Below, piece by piece: positions 40,253 to 49,180 of a DNA stretch of 64,000 nt. The notes below the pieces were generated by a model, which saw nothing but the letters and a program-made list of their open reading frames with translations, was not told the DNA's origin and made no database searches. Location: the NCBI GenBank assembly GCA_049840395.1, contig JASGLD010000005.1:248001-312000 (forward strand), written 5' to 3'. Position 1 is the first letter of the stretch, and every line of letters starts with the position of its first letter. The position numbers and the translations under genes are program-made. This DNA comes from CAILZL01 sp049840395 (lineage in GTDB: Bacteria > Pseudomonadota > Gammaproteobacteria > Steroidobacterales > Steroidobacteraceae).

Positions 40253-41308
40253 CTAACGATATCGACTGAGAATCTTGCTCAGCGCCGCACTGCCCGGATT
40301 CAACCGTTCGTAAGCCAGCTGATTCAACGGTGCTCGGCACACTTCATTCAATGCATGAAAATCCTGGCTGTTAGCGTCGATGTACAGCATGCCGGTGACG
40401 TACTCCCCCGCCTGTTGTCGTGTGCGTAGATATTCCATGGCCTGGCTGCGATTGGTCGGGTCGTAAGCCGAATCCACCTTGCGTAAGCGTATCTGGCTGC
40501 CATCGTGTAGTTCGATGGGCAGCACTTCGCCTTCGCCATAGTCCGCAGTGATGGGGGTACGCGGCGGTATATAGTCGGCGTGCACGGCTTCCTCGAAATG
40601 TTCGCGCACATAGGCGTAGCTCTTGGTCGAGCCTTCGTGATCGTTGAAGGTGACGCAGGGCGACAGCACATCGATCAGGGCAAAGCCGGGATGCTTCAAG
40701 CCCGCCTTGATCAAGGGTACGAGTTGCTGTTTATCGCCGGAGAAGCTGCGCGCCACAAAGGTTCCGCCCAGGCTGAGCGCGGTCAGCGCCGGATCGATGG
40801 GTGGCTGGCGATTGGTATCGCCCTTCTTGGTCTTGCTGCCGATGTCTGCTGCGGCCGAAAACTGCCCCTTGGTCAGTCCATACACGCCATTGTTCTCGCA
40901 GATGTACAGCATGTTGATGTTGCGACGGATGGCATGCGCCAGCTGACCGAAGCCGATGGATAAGGTATCGCCATCGCCGGACACGCCCACATAGTAAAGA
41001 TCGCGATTGGCTGCCACCGCGCCGCTGGCAATGGAGGGCATGCGGCCGTGCACGCCATTGAAGCCATGCGCGCCACCGACAAAGTATGCCGTGGTTTTCG
41101 ACGAACAACCGATGCCCGATAGCTTTACCAATTGGTGCGGTGCTATGCCCAAGCCCCAGATGGCTTCGATGATCGAGGCCGTGATGGAGTCGTGACCGCA
41201 GCCGGCGCATAGCGTGGACATGGCGCCGTCGTAGTCGCGACGTGTCAGTCCCAGCTCATTGGTGGGCAGGTTGAGTTTGGCGATGCGGGGTTTGTTGATG
41301 AAGCTCAT
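40253..41308 (-). CDS. korB: 2-oxoacid:ferredoxin oxidoreductase, beta subunit
   Basis: 351 residues of the KorB type. The thiamine-diphosphate site is visible as LCAGCGHDSI (Cys34 and Cys37) and the GDGD motif 111-114 (GVSGDGDTLSIGFGQLAHAI), followed by ICENNGVYGLTKGQFS. With the alpha subunit it oxidatively decarboxylates a 2-oxoacid, typically 2-oxoglutarate, to an acyl-CoA and passes electrons to ferredoxin. It lies 21 bases after korA. The exact 2-oxoacid is inferred from gene type, not proven. Confidence 0.92.
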   Translation of the reverse strand: MSFINKPRIAKLNLPTNELGLTRRDYDGAMSTLCAGCGHDSITASIIEAIWGLGIAPHQLVKLSGIGCSSKTTAYFVGGAHGFNGVHGRMPSIASGAVAANRDLYYVGVSGDGDTLSIGFGQLAHAIRRNINMLYICENNGVYGLTKGQFSAAADIGSKTKKGDTNRQPPIDPALTALSLGGTFVARSFSGDKQQLVPLIKAGLKHPGFALIDVLSPCVTFNDHEGSTKSYAYVREHFEEAVHADYIPPRTPITADYGEGEVLPIELHDGSQIRLRKVDSAYDPTNRSQAMEYLRTRQQAGEYVTGMLYIDANSQDFHALNEVCRAPLNQLAYERLNPGSAALSKILSRYR

Positions 41309-41329
41309 GATGCTGCTCTTATCGAAAAT

Positions 41330-43156
41330 CTAGTTAGGCACATTGGCCGCACGTCGTGGTTCGCGTTCCTCCAGCACCGCAGCGACACCATCGACCACAC
41401 AGGACGCAGGAATAGGCAGGCCGCTGTAATGCAGGATGGACAGCAGCTTGGATTTCTCCACAGCTGTTTCCAGAATCAGCAAGGTTTTCAATTGCGCATC
41501 GCGATTTTGTTCCACCACGAATACTTGCTCATGATTACGTAGGAAGCTTTCCACTTCCTCACCGAAGGGAAAGCCGCGCACACGCAGGTAATCCAGGTGG
41601 ATGCCGCGTCGCTTAAGCGCATCTAGCGCTTCATGCACGGCACCATCGCAGCTGCCCAGCGACACCATGCCGATCTTGTTATCGCCACGGCCTTCCAGAA
41701 TGGCCTTCGGCACTAATTTCTTGGCGGCATCGAATTTGCGCTTCAAGCGATCCACCACAATCTGATAGTCGGTGGCGTCTTCGGTGTAGCCGCCATACTG
41801 ATTGTGACCGGAGCCACGCGTGAAATAAGCGCCCTTGGGATGCACGCCGGGCAGTGAGCGATAAGGAATGCCATCGCCATCGTGATCGTAGTAGCGCCAG
41901 AATTTCTCGATCTTCTCCAGTTGCTCCTTACTCATCACCTTGCCACGGTCGGGACGATACTGATCGTCCCATTGCAGATCGCGGCACATCCAATCGTTCA
42001 TGCCGATGTCGAGATCGAGCATGACGAACACCGGCGTCTGCAGGCGCTCAGCAAGATCGAAGGACTTCGCTGCAAGTTCGAAACACTCTTCGGGATTGGC
42101 AGGAAATAACAGTACGTGGCGAGTGTCGCCATGCGAAGCATAGGCGGCCAGTGTCAGGTCGCATTGCTGCGTACGCGTGGGCATGCCGGTGGACGGGCCG
42201 ACTCGCTGCACATCGAAGATTACGGCAGGAATTTCCGCGTAGTAGGCCAGACCGACAAACTCATTCATCAACGAAATGCCGGGGCCGCTGGTGGGAGTGA
42301 AGGCACGTGCACCATTCCACGAAGCGCCCACCACCATGCCGATGGCGGCCAGCTCATCTTCGGCCTGGATGATGGCGTAGTTGCGTTCGCCGGTTTGCGC
42401 ATCGACGCGCCACTTCTGACAGAAGCTTTTGAACGCATCCATCAAGGAAGTGGAAGGCGTGATCGGATACCACGCACCCACCGTGGCGCCGGCATACAGG
42501 CAGCCAAGAGCAGAAGTGGTGTTGCCATCGATCATTACGTGACCAGCGGTTTTATCCAACCGCTGTACTCGTAGTGGCATCGGTTCGGTGAAATGTTCCT
42601 TGGCGTAGTTGAAGCCGATTTCCAAAGCCCGCACATTCGAATCCAGTAACGACTTCTTGCTGGCATAACTCTCGGCGAGCAAGGCTTTCATTACTTCCAT
42701 GTCGAGTTCCAGCAGCGCCGCCAGCACGCCGGCATACATGATGTTCTTCAGCAGAATGCGCGCACGTACTCCTTGAAAGGTTTCATTGCACATGCGCGAC
42801 AGTGGTGCGCCGAGAATGGTGATGTCGTCGCGCTTCAGTTGCGTGGGACGCGGCCAGCTGGAGTCATATATCAGGTAACCGCCGCTGCTGACCTCGCGAA
42901 TGTCCTTGTTATAGGTCTCGGCATTCATCGCTACCATCAGATCAATGCGACCCGAGCGCGCCATGTAGGCATCCTTGGTCACACGGATTTCGTACCAAGT
43001 GGGCAGACCCTGGATGTTGGAAGGAAAGTAGTTCTTGCCCACCACCGGTACGCCCATGCGAAACACGGTTTTCATCAACAGCGTATTGGCGCTGGCGGAA
43101 CCGGTGCCGTTAACGTTGGCGATCTTGATGACGAAGTCGTTAGTGCGGTCAGTCAT
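41330..43156 (-). CDS. korA: 2-oxoacid:ferredoxin oxidoreductase, alpha subunit (gamma-alpha fusion)
   Basis: 608 residues from ATG 43156. An N-terminal gamma domain (FVIKIANVNGTGSASANTLL and YFPSNIQGLPTWYEIRVTKD) is fused to the alpha pyrimidine-binding domain with GNTTSALGCLYAGATVGAWY, the substrate-site region TPTSGPGISLMNEFVGLAYY and MGDTRHVLLFPANPEECFEL-like ASHGDTRHVLLFPANPEEC. It ends in a transketolase C-terminal-like segment. A longer GTG start at 43168 exists, but ATG 43156 follows AAGG. A palindromic repeat lies between it and the preceding flavoprotein gene. Confidence 0.92.
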   Translation of the reverse strand: MTDRTNDFVIKIANVNGTGSASANTLLMKTVFRMGVPVVGKNYFPSNIQGLPTWYEIRVTKDAYMARSGRIDLMVAMNAETYNKDIREVSSGGYLIYDSSWPRPTQLKRDDITILGAPLSRMCNETFQGVRARILLKNIMYAGVLAALLELDMEVMKALLAESYASKKSLLDSNVRALEIGFNYAKEHFTEPMPLRVQRLDKTAGHVMIDGNTTSALGCLYAGATVGAWYPITPSTSLMDAFKSFCQKWRVDAQTGERNYAIIQAEDELAAIGMVVGASWNGARAFTPTSGPGISLMNEFVGLAYYAEIPAVIFDVQRVGPSTGMPTRTQQCDLTLAAYASHGDTRHVLLFPANPEECFELAAKSFDLAERLQTPVFVMLDLDIGMNDWMCRDLQWDDQYRPDRGKVMSKEQLEKIEKFWRYYDHDGDGIPYRSLPGVHPKGAYFTRGSGHNQYGGYTEDATDYQIVVDRLKRKFDAAKKLVPKAILEGRGDNKIGMVSLGSCDGAVHEALDALKRRGIHLDYLRVRGFPFGEEVESFLRNHEQVFVVEQNRDAQLKTLLILETAVEKSKLLSILHYSGLPIPASCVVDGVAAVLEEREPRRAANVPN

Positions 43157-43201
43157 GGCAGCCTTCACTATCTACTTGGCGAATATGGTGGTGCTTTTTT
43201 G

Positions 43202-43328
43202 CCCCCACCCTAGCCCTCTTCCGTGCGAGGCGCACAAGGGAGGGAATCAATCCATTCCCTCCACCGCGTGCAAGGGAGGGACCCATCTCATTCCCTCCCC
43301 CGCTCGCGGGGGAGGGTTAGGGTGGGGG
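43202..43328. repeat. CCCCCACCC-type palindromic element, copy 4
   Basis: CCCCCACCCTAGCCCTCTTC opens and GGGGGAGGGTTAGGGTGGGG closes this copy. Its right arm supplies the stop codon (43317-43319) and the last Pro codons of the flavoprotein gene, so the element overlaps a coding end. Confidence 0.85.
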
Positions 43329-45125
43329 CGACTCCGGCCTCTTAATCTCAGGTCCAGCATGTGCAATCTTGATCGTGGATTTCTGCATGTCCCAGGCAAA
43401 GGTAGGACAACGTTCCGCGCATAACCCGCAGTGAACGCACAGGTTCTCGTCCTTCACCATCACACGTCCGGTCTGCTTCAGCGGCGCCGATACATACAGC
43501 AGCTGTTGCGGATGCTGTGCTGGCGCTTTCAATTGCATGCGCAGCTGCGCTTCATCGGCATTCGGTGTAATCGTCAGGCAGTCCACCGGACAGATATCAA
43601 TGCAGGCATCGCACTCGATACACAGCTTGGCTTCGAACACGGTTTGCACATCGCAGTTAAGGCAGCGGCGTACTTCCGCCAACATCTGCTCAGCGTTAAA
43701 ACCCAGCTCCACTTCGATGTCGATTTTCTTGAAGCGTTCTTTCAAGCTGACATGCGGCATCAGGCGTCGTTCTGCGGCGTCATAGTCGTTCTTGTATGCC
43801 CACTCGTGAATGCCCATTTTCCTGCTGGATAAATTCAGCAGGGGCGGCGGGCGTTGTGTCACTGCTTGTTGATTGCAGTATTGATGAATCGAGATGGCCG
43901 CTTGATGGCCATGCTCCACCGCCCAGATGATGTTCTTCGGTCCAAAGGCGGCATCGCCGCCGAAGAACACTTCGGGGCGTGTCGATTGAAAAGTGGTTTT
44001 GTCAGTAACCGGCACATGCCACCGATCGAATTCGATGCCAATATCGGACTCGATCCAGGGAAAGGCATTTTCCTGGCCGATGGCGAGAATGACATCGTCG
44101 CAGGGGATAACGACTTCACCCATCACGTGCTCACTGATAATGCGCTCACCCTGCATCTCATAGTGCAGTTGTTCGAAACGCATGCCGGTCAGTTTGCCGT
44201 TGTCGATGACAAAGGCCCTGGGCGAATGATTGACGATGATCTCGACGCTTTCTTCTTCGGCGTCGTCCAGCTCCCATGCAGATGCTTTGAAGAACTGTCG
44301 TGGCTTGCGGGCCATGACTTTCACGCTCTGCGCACCCAGACGCAATGAACTGCGACAGCAATCCATGGCGGTATTGCCCACGCCGATGATCAAGACCTTG
44401 CTGCCAATGCTATTCACATGGCCGAAGGCCACCGATTCCAGCCAATTGATGCCGATGTGAATGCGGTCGGTGTCAGACCGACCGGGTAACTCCAGATCCT
44501 TGCCCTTGGGTGCGCCGCTGCCGATGAACACTGCATCGAACTCGCCGCTGTCCAGTAATGTCTTGAGGCTGTTCACCGGTGAATTGAGCTTCAACTCCAC
44601 TCCACCGCGTTGTGTTATGTAGCCAATCTCCTCATCGAGCACCGTGGCTGGTAAACGAAACGAAGGAATGTTGGTGCGCATTAAGCCACCGGCTTGACCC
44701 CATTTCTCGAAGATAGTGACTTCATAGCCCAGGGGTGCCAGATCACTGGCTACGGTAAGCGAAGCCGGTCCCGCGCCAATGCAGGCAATGCGTTTGCCGT
44801 TCTTTTGACCGGGTATCGTTGGTAGCAGATCAATCACGTCGTCGCGATGATCCGCTGCCACGCGTTTCAATCGGCAAATGGCCACCGGCTTGTCTTCGAC
44901 ACGGCCGCGTCGACACGCCGGTTCGCAGGGACGATCGCAAACGCGGCCTAAAATCCCCGGAAAAACATTGGATTCGCGATTCACCAGGTACGCATCGGTG
45001 AAGCGTCCTTGAGCAATCAAGCGAATGTACTCGGGGACATCGGTGTGCGCAGGGCAGGCCCATTGGCAGTCCACAACGCGATGATAGTAGTTCGGGTTCA
45101 GGGTGTCGGTCGCGTCCACAGCCAC
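43317..45125 (-). CDS. GltD-like flavoprotein fused to a ferredoxin domain
   Basis: 602 residues, GTG start 45125. The N-terminal cysteine domain (Cys20, 24, 63, 67, 71, 84: VDCQWACPAHTDVPEY and RVCDRPCEPACRRGR) and the FAD/NAD(P) Rossmann motifs (RIACIGAGPASLTVASDL, then VLIIGVGNTAMDCCRSSL) match glutamate synthase small-subunit-type enzymes. A C-terminal two-cluster ferredoxin follows with CIECDACIDICPVDCL and CVHCGLCAERCPTFAW. It precedes korA and korB, so it is the likely electron acceptor, moving electrons from the oxidoreductase to NAD(P). The last residues PESPPP come from a repeat. Confidence 0.9.
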   Translation of the reverse strand: MAVDATDTLNPNYYHRVVDCQWACPAHTDVPEYIRLIAQGRFTDAYLVNRESNVFPGILGRVCDRPCEPACRRGRVEDKPVAICRLKRVAADHRDDVIDLLPTIPGQKNGKRIACIGAGPASLTVASDLAPLGYEVTIFEKWGQAGGLMRTNIPSFRLPATVLDEEIGYITQRGGVELKLNSPVNSLKTLLDSGEFDAVFIGSGAPKGKDLELPGRSDTDRIHIGINWLESVAFGHVNSIGSKVLIIGVGNTAMDCCRSSLRLGAQSVKVMARKPRQFFKASAWELDDAEEESVEIIVNHSPRAFVIDNGKLTGMRFEQLHYEMQGERIISEHVMGEVVIPCDDVILAIGQENAFPWIESDIGIEFDRWHVPVTDKTTFQSTRPEVFFGGDAAFGPKNIIWAVEHGHQAAISIHQYCNQQAVTQRPPPLLNLSSRKMGIHEWAYKNDYDAAERRLMPHVSLKERFKKIDIEVELGFNAEQMLAEVRRCLNCDVQTVFEAKLCIECDACIDICPVDCLTITPNADEAQLRMQLKAPAQHPQQLLYVSAPLKQTGRVMVKDENLCVHCGLCAERCPTFAWDMQKSTIKIAHAGPEIKRPESPPP

Positions 45126-45433
45126 TGCCTAATTATTTTGCCCGGCACATGGAGATGAACATGCACTGGCCCCGCAGCTCACACGCTGCTGGCACAGCGC
45201 GCATCCCCCGAGATTTTTTTGTGTTAGAGATAATTTGCCTTTTATCCATGAAAGGCAAGTGTGAATATCGCTGCCGACACGCCTGTGTTCTTAATGTTAT
45301 TGCCCGTACCGGCAGGGGATCAGCTACCGCTGGGCGCAGCATCACTGGATGCTGCCACAGCGCAATCCGGGTGCATTGAACCAGTTGGAATGATTGTGTA
45401 GGGTGCGCGGCTTTATCTCGCCAGGATTGACGC
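45126..45433. other. Divergent intergenic region, flavoprotein/HopJ
   Basis: No gene recognised. A possible sigma-70-like promoter for the HopJ-family gene is TTGAAC (45376-45381), a 17-base spacer and TAGGGT (45399-45404), ending 29 bases before ATG 45434. The frame 45149-45379 has no coding character I trust. Confidence 0.45.
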
Positions 45434-45778
45434 ATGACCCTTCCCGCCTTTCTACAGAAATTAACTCAGCCGGACACGGTTGAGTTCACCGACACCATGG
45501 CCGTGATCAATGCGCTGTATGAGTTCACGCCCACCGCGTTCAAGAATGGCGAACTGGAAAATGCTGCGGGTCAGAACAACGGCTCATGCAAGCTGTTTGC
45601 TTTCGCTAAGTTGCAGGGCTTATCTAAGGAACAGACGCTGGCTTGCTTCGGCGCTTACTATCGCAAGGATGTCTTGCAACATCCAGCAGCCACCGATCAT
45701 GGCAATATCCGTAACTTCATGAAGTTCGGCTGGGAAGGCATTGCCTATCAAGGCGAGCCATTGCGGGCGAAGAATTAA
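45434..45778 (+). CDS. HopJ type III effector family protein
   Basis: 114 residues, cytosolic, matching the HopJ family pattern: FTDTMAVINALYEFTPTAF, NGELENAAGQNNGSCKLFAF and CFGAYYRKDV, ending with GNIRNFMKFGWEGIAYQGEP. The family name comes from a Pseudomonas effector, but members are widespread in bacteria without type III secretion and their role is unclear. No secretion genes lie nearby. The start at ATG 45434 has a weak ribosome-binding site. Confidence 0.88.
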   Translation: MTLPAFLQKLTQPDTVEFTDTMAVINALYEFTPTAFKNGELENAAGQNNGSCKLFAFAKLQGLSKEQTLACFGAYYRKDVLQHPAATDHGNIRNFMKFGWEGIAYQGEPLRAKN

Positions 45779-45788
45779 AGAATTGTAG

Positions 45789-45809
45789 GGGCGGGTCTCA
45801 GGCCCGCCC
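45789..45809. terminator. Hairpin between convergent genes
   Basis: GGGCGGG and CCCGCCC, 7 bases apart, lie between HopJ-family stop 45778 and the converging LCAT-like gene end at 45811. No T tract; a terminator role is only possible. Confidence 0.5.
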
Positions 45810-45810
45810 G

Positions 45811-47076
45811 CTATGCCTCACACAACGCGCTGAATGTCGGTGAGATCACCGGCTCTAAAAGATCGCGGCGTTCGTTCATCGGCAACTGATCCCAGCGCAC
45901 CTTGCCATTCAACAACGCGCGCAATTCGCTTTCGCTACGGGTGAAGCTCGATGGGTCTGTGGGCTGGTATTGATTGGTCAGTAGCTGGGTCGTTTCGGTT
46001 TGCAGCAGATCGATGACGGCCTGGCATACCTGAGTGTTGCGCGGCAGCAGGCCATGCGCTTCGGCCACATACCAATGCTGCGCGCCATCCCATTGCGCCA
46101 AAGCCAGCGGCACGGTGCCATCGCCGGCCTGGCGATATTCAAAGATGAATTCATTGTGCTGACGATGCAGACCGCACACGGTCGCTTGATCCACGCCGGC
46201 GATGACATGGCAGCGACGGTCGGCAATGCTTAGATGCCGTGGCAAGGGCCGGCCCAACTTGAGCCGTTCCGCCGGTGGGGTCAGTGTGTCCTGGGGCCAT
46301 TGGCGCACATCGAATAGATCAATGCCCGGACTGAATGACTTGGGCGGCAGCATTTCATAAAAGCTGTAGTAACTGCGAAATACCTGCTGAGTGAGCGCTT
46401 CAGCGGAGTGGAAGTGATCCACTGCGCCCAGCTTGCGTACCGTCGGATAACAGCCGCGCAACGCCTGCACTAACGCAAACGCACCCTGATTTGGCGTGCC
46501 TAGTTGAATAACTCGCGTGACCTTGGCCGTGCCTGCTTGCTTCAAAGCGGCACGCGCCACCAGACCACCCATGCTGTGCGCCACCAGCATCACCTCACGC
46601 GCCGACTCATGCAGCAGGTCTTCTGCGAGTTGTCGGCCCAGTTCGCGCACGCTGCGTCGCCAGTCGTAGGGATACAGGCGCACCTGGAACCCGCCGGCTT
46701 GCAGGCTGAGTTTCAATTTCAAGTAACCGGGCAACATCACACCCAGGGGGCGTATCGAGCGGCGCCGGCCGATGGCCAATTGTTTTAACTTGCCAGCGAT
46801 GACCGCCGTAGGGTCCAGCCATAACACTTCGGTTTGCCGGCGGGTATGAATGCCCAGCCTTGATCCAAGCAATCCCGGTAACACATACACACACGGTGCT
46901 TGTTTATCGGTGGGCTGCGCCAGCGCTCGCTGCGCTAGCGCGGTGAGCTCGGTATAGGCCTCGGCGCCGAAATAGGCCTGCAACACCGGCGCATGTTCGC
47001 CATGAGCCAGGGCCTGGATGATGACGGACTCATCGAGATAGTTGGGGTTGAAGGCAGTGGCCGCGCCTGGGTTCAT
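45811..47076 (-). CDS. LCAT-like alpha/beta hydrolase (lipase family)
   Basis: 421 residues without a clear signal peptide. LCAT-type features: CVYVLPGLLGSRLGIHTRRQ, LYPYDWRRSVRELGRQLAED, the nucleophile elbow VAHSMGGLVARAALKQAG, and IQLGTPNQGAFALVQALRG. The family covers acyltransferases and lipases; many unstudied bacterial members exist. Acid and base residues probably follow in DGTVPLALAQ and in the His of the YVAEAHGLLPRN segment. Start ATG 47076. Stands alone. Confidence 0.85.
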   Translation of the reverse strand: MNPGAATAFNPNYLDESVIIQALAHGEHAPVLQAYFGAEAYTELTALAQRALAQPTDKQAPCVYVLPGLLGSRLGIHTRRQTEVLWLDPTAVIAGKLKQLAIGRRRSIRPLGVMLPGYLKLKLSLQAGGFQVRLYPYDWRRSVRELGRQLAEDLLHESAREVMLVAHSMGGLVARAALKQAGTAKVTRVIQLGTPNQGAFALVQALRGCYPTVRKLGAVDHFHSAEALTQQVFRSYYSFYEMLPPKSFSPGIDLFDVRQWPQDTLTPPAERLKLGRPLPRHLSIADRRCHVIAGVDQATVCGLHRQHNEFIFEYRQAGDGTVPLALAQWDGAQHWYVAEAHGLLPRNTQVCQAVIDLLQTETTQLLTNQYQPTDPSSFTRSESELRALLNGKVRWDQLPMNERRDLLEPVISPTFSALCEA

Positions 47077-47185
47077 GACAGAGTCCTGAGCATCTGCCCG
47101 ACTATATAGATTGCGTGCAGGCGGGGCGACAAGTTGTTACCACGGGAGATAGAATGCAGCTCACATTATCAGCGGTGCGACGCAC

Positions 47186-47554
47186 GTGAAATCAGGTTTC
47201 GATTGCTCCAAGTGTCCGGGCTATTGTTGCAGCCACCCACGCATCGAAGTGAACGATGCCGACGTGCGTCGCCTGGCCAAGCATTTTGGATTGAGCGAAG
47301 CCGCGGCGCGTAAGAAATTCAGCTATCACTACCTGACCAAGGAAGCCGACGAATGGATTCTGCGGCACCGCAAGGACCATATCTATAAAAGCATGTGCAT
47401 GTTCTTCGATCAGGATGAACGTCGTTGCACGGTATACGAAGCGCGCCCGGCGGTATGCCGTAAGTATCCCTATGGCAACAAGTGCGGCTACTACTCGTTC
47501 CTGAAGTTCGAACGCGAGCACCAGGATGATGAGGATTTCGTACCCTCGGCGTGA
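47186..47554 (+). CDS. YkgJ-type cysteine-cluster protein
   Basis: 122 residues with GTG start 47186. The cysteine pattern FDCSKCPGYCCSHPRIEV, then CMFFDQDERRCTVYEARPAV with CRKYPYGNKC, matches the YkgJ/UPF0153 zinc- or iron-cluster family. The precise function is unknown. Its end converges on peptide deformylase with 75 bases between. Confidence 0.88.
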   Translation: MKSGFDCSKCPGYCCSHPRIEVNDADVRRLAKHFGLSEAAARKKFSYHYLTKEADEWILRHRKDHIYKSMCMFFDQDERRCTVYEARPAVCRKYPYGNKCGYYSFLKFEREHQDDEDFVPSA

Positions 47555-47629
47555 CGTAAACGTTGGTATCCGTCATTCGCCTTGGTCCGTGACTGCAAGG
47601 AACGGTTCACCCATCGAATGGCTTTGCAA

Positions 47630-48163
47630 TCAGTCGTCCGTGATTTCCTGCCCGGGAAACAGCGTATCAATGAAGCCGAACTGACGCAGGTCGCGAATGC
47701 GCATGGGGTACAGAATGCCCAGCAGGTGATCGACTTCGTGTTGCACCACACGCGCATGGAAGCCATTGACGGTGCGGTCGATCGGCTTGCCGAACTGATC
47801 GAAACCTTGATAACGCAGCTGCGTGTAGCGCGGCACGATGCCGCGCATGCCAGGCACGGAGAGACAACCTTCCCAGCCGTCTTCCAGTTCGTCGGCAAGT
47901 GGGGTCAGTGTGGGATTGATCAACACCGTGAAAGGAATTTCCTCCGCGTCCGGATAGCGCGGACTCTTGAAGCCGCCGAAGATCACAACCTGCTGCGATA
48001 CGCCGATCTGCGGCGCGGCAATGCCGGCGCCGTTTTCGGCTTTCATGGTGTCCAGCATGTCGGTGATCAGGGCATGCAGTTCGGGCGTATCGAAAGCGGC
48101 TATCGGTTCAGCTACTTTCAGCAGAAGCGGATCGCCCATTTTTAAAACCGATCGAATGGCCAT
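47630..48163 (-). CDS. def: Peptide deformylase
   Basis: 177 residues. The three deformylase motifs are present: GAGIAAPQIG (45-54), EGCLS (98-102) and HEVDH (142-146), giving metal ligands Cys100, His142 and His146. The enzyme removes the formyl group from nascent N-termini. No fmt gene is adjacent, so this is probably a second, stand-alone deformylase copy. Confidence 0.95.
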   Translation of the reverse strand: MAIRSVLKMGDPLLLKVAEPIAAFDTPELHALITDMLDTMKAENGAGIAAPQIGVSQQVVIFGGFKSPRYPDAEEIPFTVLINPTLTPLADELEDGWEGCLSVPGMRGIVPRYTQLRYQGFDQFGKPIDRTVNGFHARVVQHEVDHLLGILYPMRIRDLRQFGFIDTLFPGQEITDD

Positions 48164-48250
48164 GTAAATACCTGTAAAGCCTGTTCGCAGTTGTGTTTGA
48201 AGTACGTACGCTTCGGATAAGCGCTGGTGAGCATTCTGTCACCGCGAGCC

Positions 48251-48278
48251 TTGAACGTCAGCCGCAGGTCCATAGAAT
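48251..48278 (+). promoter_or_regulatory. Sigma-70 promoter for the FmdB-like gene
   Basis: TTGAAC (-35, 48251-48256), a 16-base spacer and TAGAAT (-10, 48273-48278) precede the gene start at 48304, leaving a short leader with GGGAG. Confidence 0.7.
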
Positions 48279-48303
48279 GCGGCCTATTCCCGGGAGATCA
48301 ACC

Positions 48304-48564
48304 ATGCCTACCTACGAATACCTATGCGAAGCCAACGGTCGCGTGGTGGAAGTCAGCCACAAGATGGCTGAGAAAGTGAAAACCTGGGGTGAGCTGTGCA
48401 AACGCGCTGAGATTGCGGCCGGCAAAACCGATCCCAAAGCCAAGGTAATCAAGCTGATGTCCGCGGGGTTTGTACAGACCGGCAGTACTGGTGCCGAAGC
48501 GATGTGCGAAAGCCCGGGTTGCGGCGCCGGCCCTTGCGGTTCAGGCCTGTGCGGACTGCAGTAG
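48304..48564 (+). CDS. FmdB-like small zinc-ribbon protein (degenerate)
   Basis: 86 residues starting MPTYEYLCEANGRVVEVSHK, the FmdB start pattern. The usual second Cys of the ribbon is missing (CEANG), while the C-terminus is Cys-rich (CESPGCGAGPCGSGLCG). ATG 48304 follows GGGAGATC; a longer in-frame start is ignored. FmdB-type proteins are putative regulatory or assembly proteins. The MocA-like gene starts 4 bases after the stop, which fits molybdenum cofactor work. Confidence 0.75.
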   Translation: MPTYEYLCEANGRVVEVSHKMAEKVKTWGELCKRAEIAAGKTDPKAKVIKLMSAGFVQTGSTGAEAMCESPGCGAGPCGSGLCGLQ

Positions 48565-48568
48565 ATTT

Positions 48569-49180
48569 ATGAGTGCCCATCTGCATGTGGTGATTCTCGC
48601 GGCCGGCGCTTCAACTCGCCTCGGCCAGCCCAAGCAACTGGTGCCGATAGCGGGCAGACCGGCGCTGCAACATGTGGTGAGCAATGCGATTGCTGTTGCC
48701 GGTGCTGCGGTCACCGTGGTGTTGGGGTCACAGGCGGCAGAAATCACCAGGCTGTTGCAGCATTCCTCGGCCAGTGTTTCGATCAATCGCCATTGGGAAG
48801 AGGGCATGGCCTCTTCGATTCGTCATGGTTTGAGTTCGGTGGGCGGTAGCGATGCGGTGTTGCTGTTGCTGGGCGATCAGGTGGCGGTGAGCGCCGCCGA
48901 TCTGCGGCGCTTGATAGCGGCCTGGAACGGTCAGGACTCCATCATTGCTGCCAGTGTGTACAGCGGCCAGCTGGGTGTGCCGGCCATCTTTCCACGCTTT
49001 GCTTTCAGTGAACTCATGCAGTTGCGTGGCGATCAAGGCGCCAAAGCCATTCTCAATCACTACAGCAGCCGACTGACGCATGTGCCCATGCCCAATGCAG
49101 CCTACGATTTGGATACTCTGGAAGATGTGGCGGCTGCGCAGGAAGCGCTGCGTGGTCGCGAAAAAGATGTATTGCTGTGA
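48569..49180 (+). CDS. MocA-like molybdenum cofactor nucleotidyltransferase
   Basis: 203 residues. The nucleotidyltransferase motif VVILAAGASTRLGQPKQL (7-24) and LLLLGDQVAV (the metal Asp) match the MocA/MobA-like family, which adds CMP to molybdopterin; the C-terminal YDLDTLEDVAAA motif is typical. ATG 48569 is the first sensible start; the longer frame overlaps the previous gene. It lies 4 bases after the FmdB-like gene and overlaps the next gene start by 4 bases. Confidence 0.87.
   Translation: MSAHLHVVILAAGASTRLGQPKQLVPIAGRPALQHVVSNAIAVAGAAVTVVLGSQAAEITRLLQHSSASVSINRHWEEGMASSIRHGLSSVGGSDAVLLLLGDQVAVSAADLRRLIAAWNGQDSIIAASVYSGQLGVPAIFPRFAFSELMQLRGDQGAKAILNHYSSRLTHVPMPNAAYDLDTLEDVAAAQEALRGREKDVLL

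Noticed and set aside
45149..45379. Plus-strand frame of 76 codons in the flavoprotein/HopJ gap
   Set aside because: No ribosome-binding site, no domain and irregular composition.
45434..45778. Virulence effector role for the HopJ-family gene
   Set aside because: No type III secretion genes nearby, and the family is widespread in non-pathogens.
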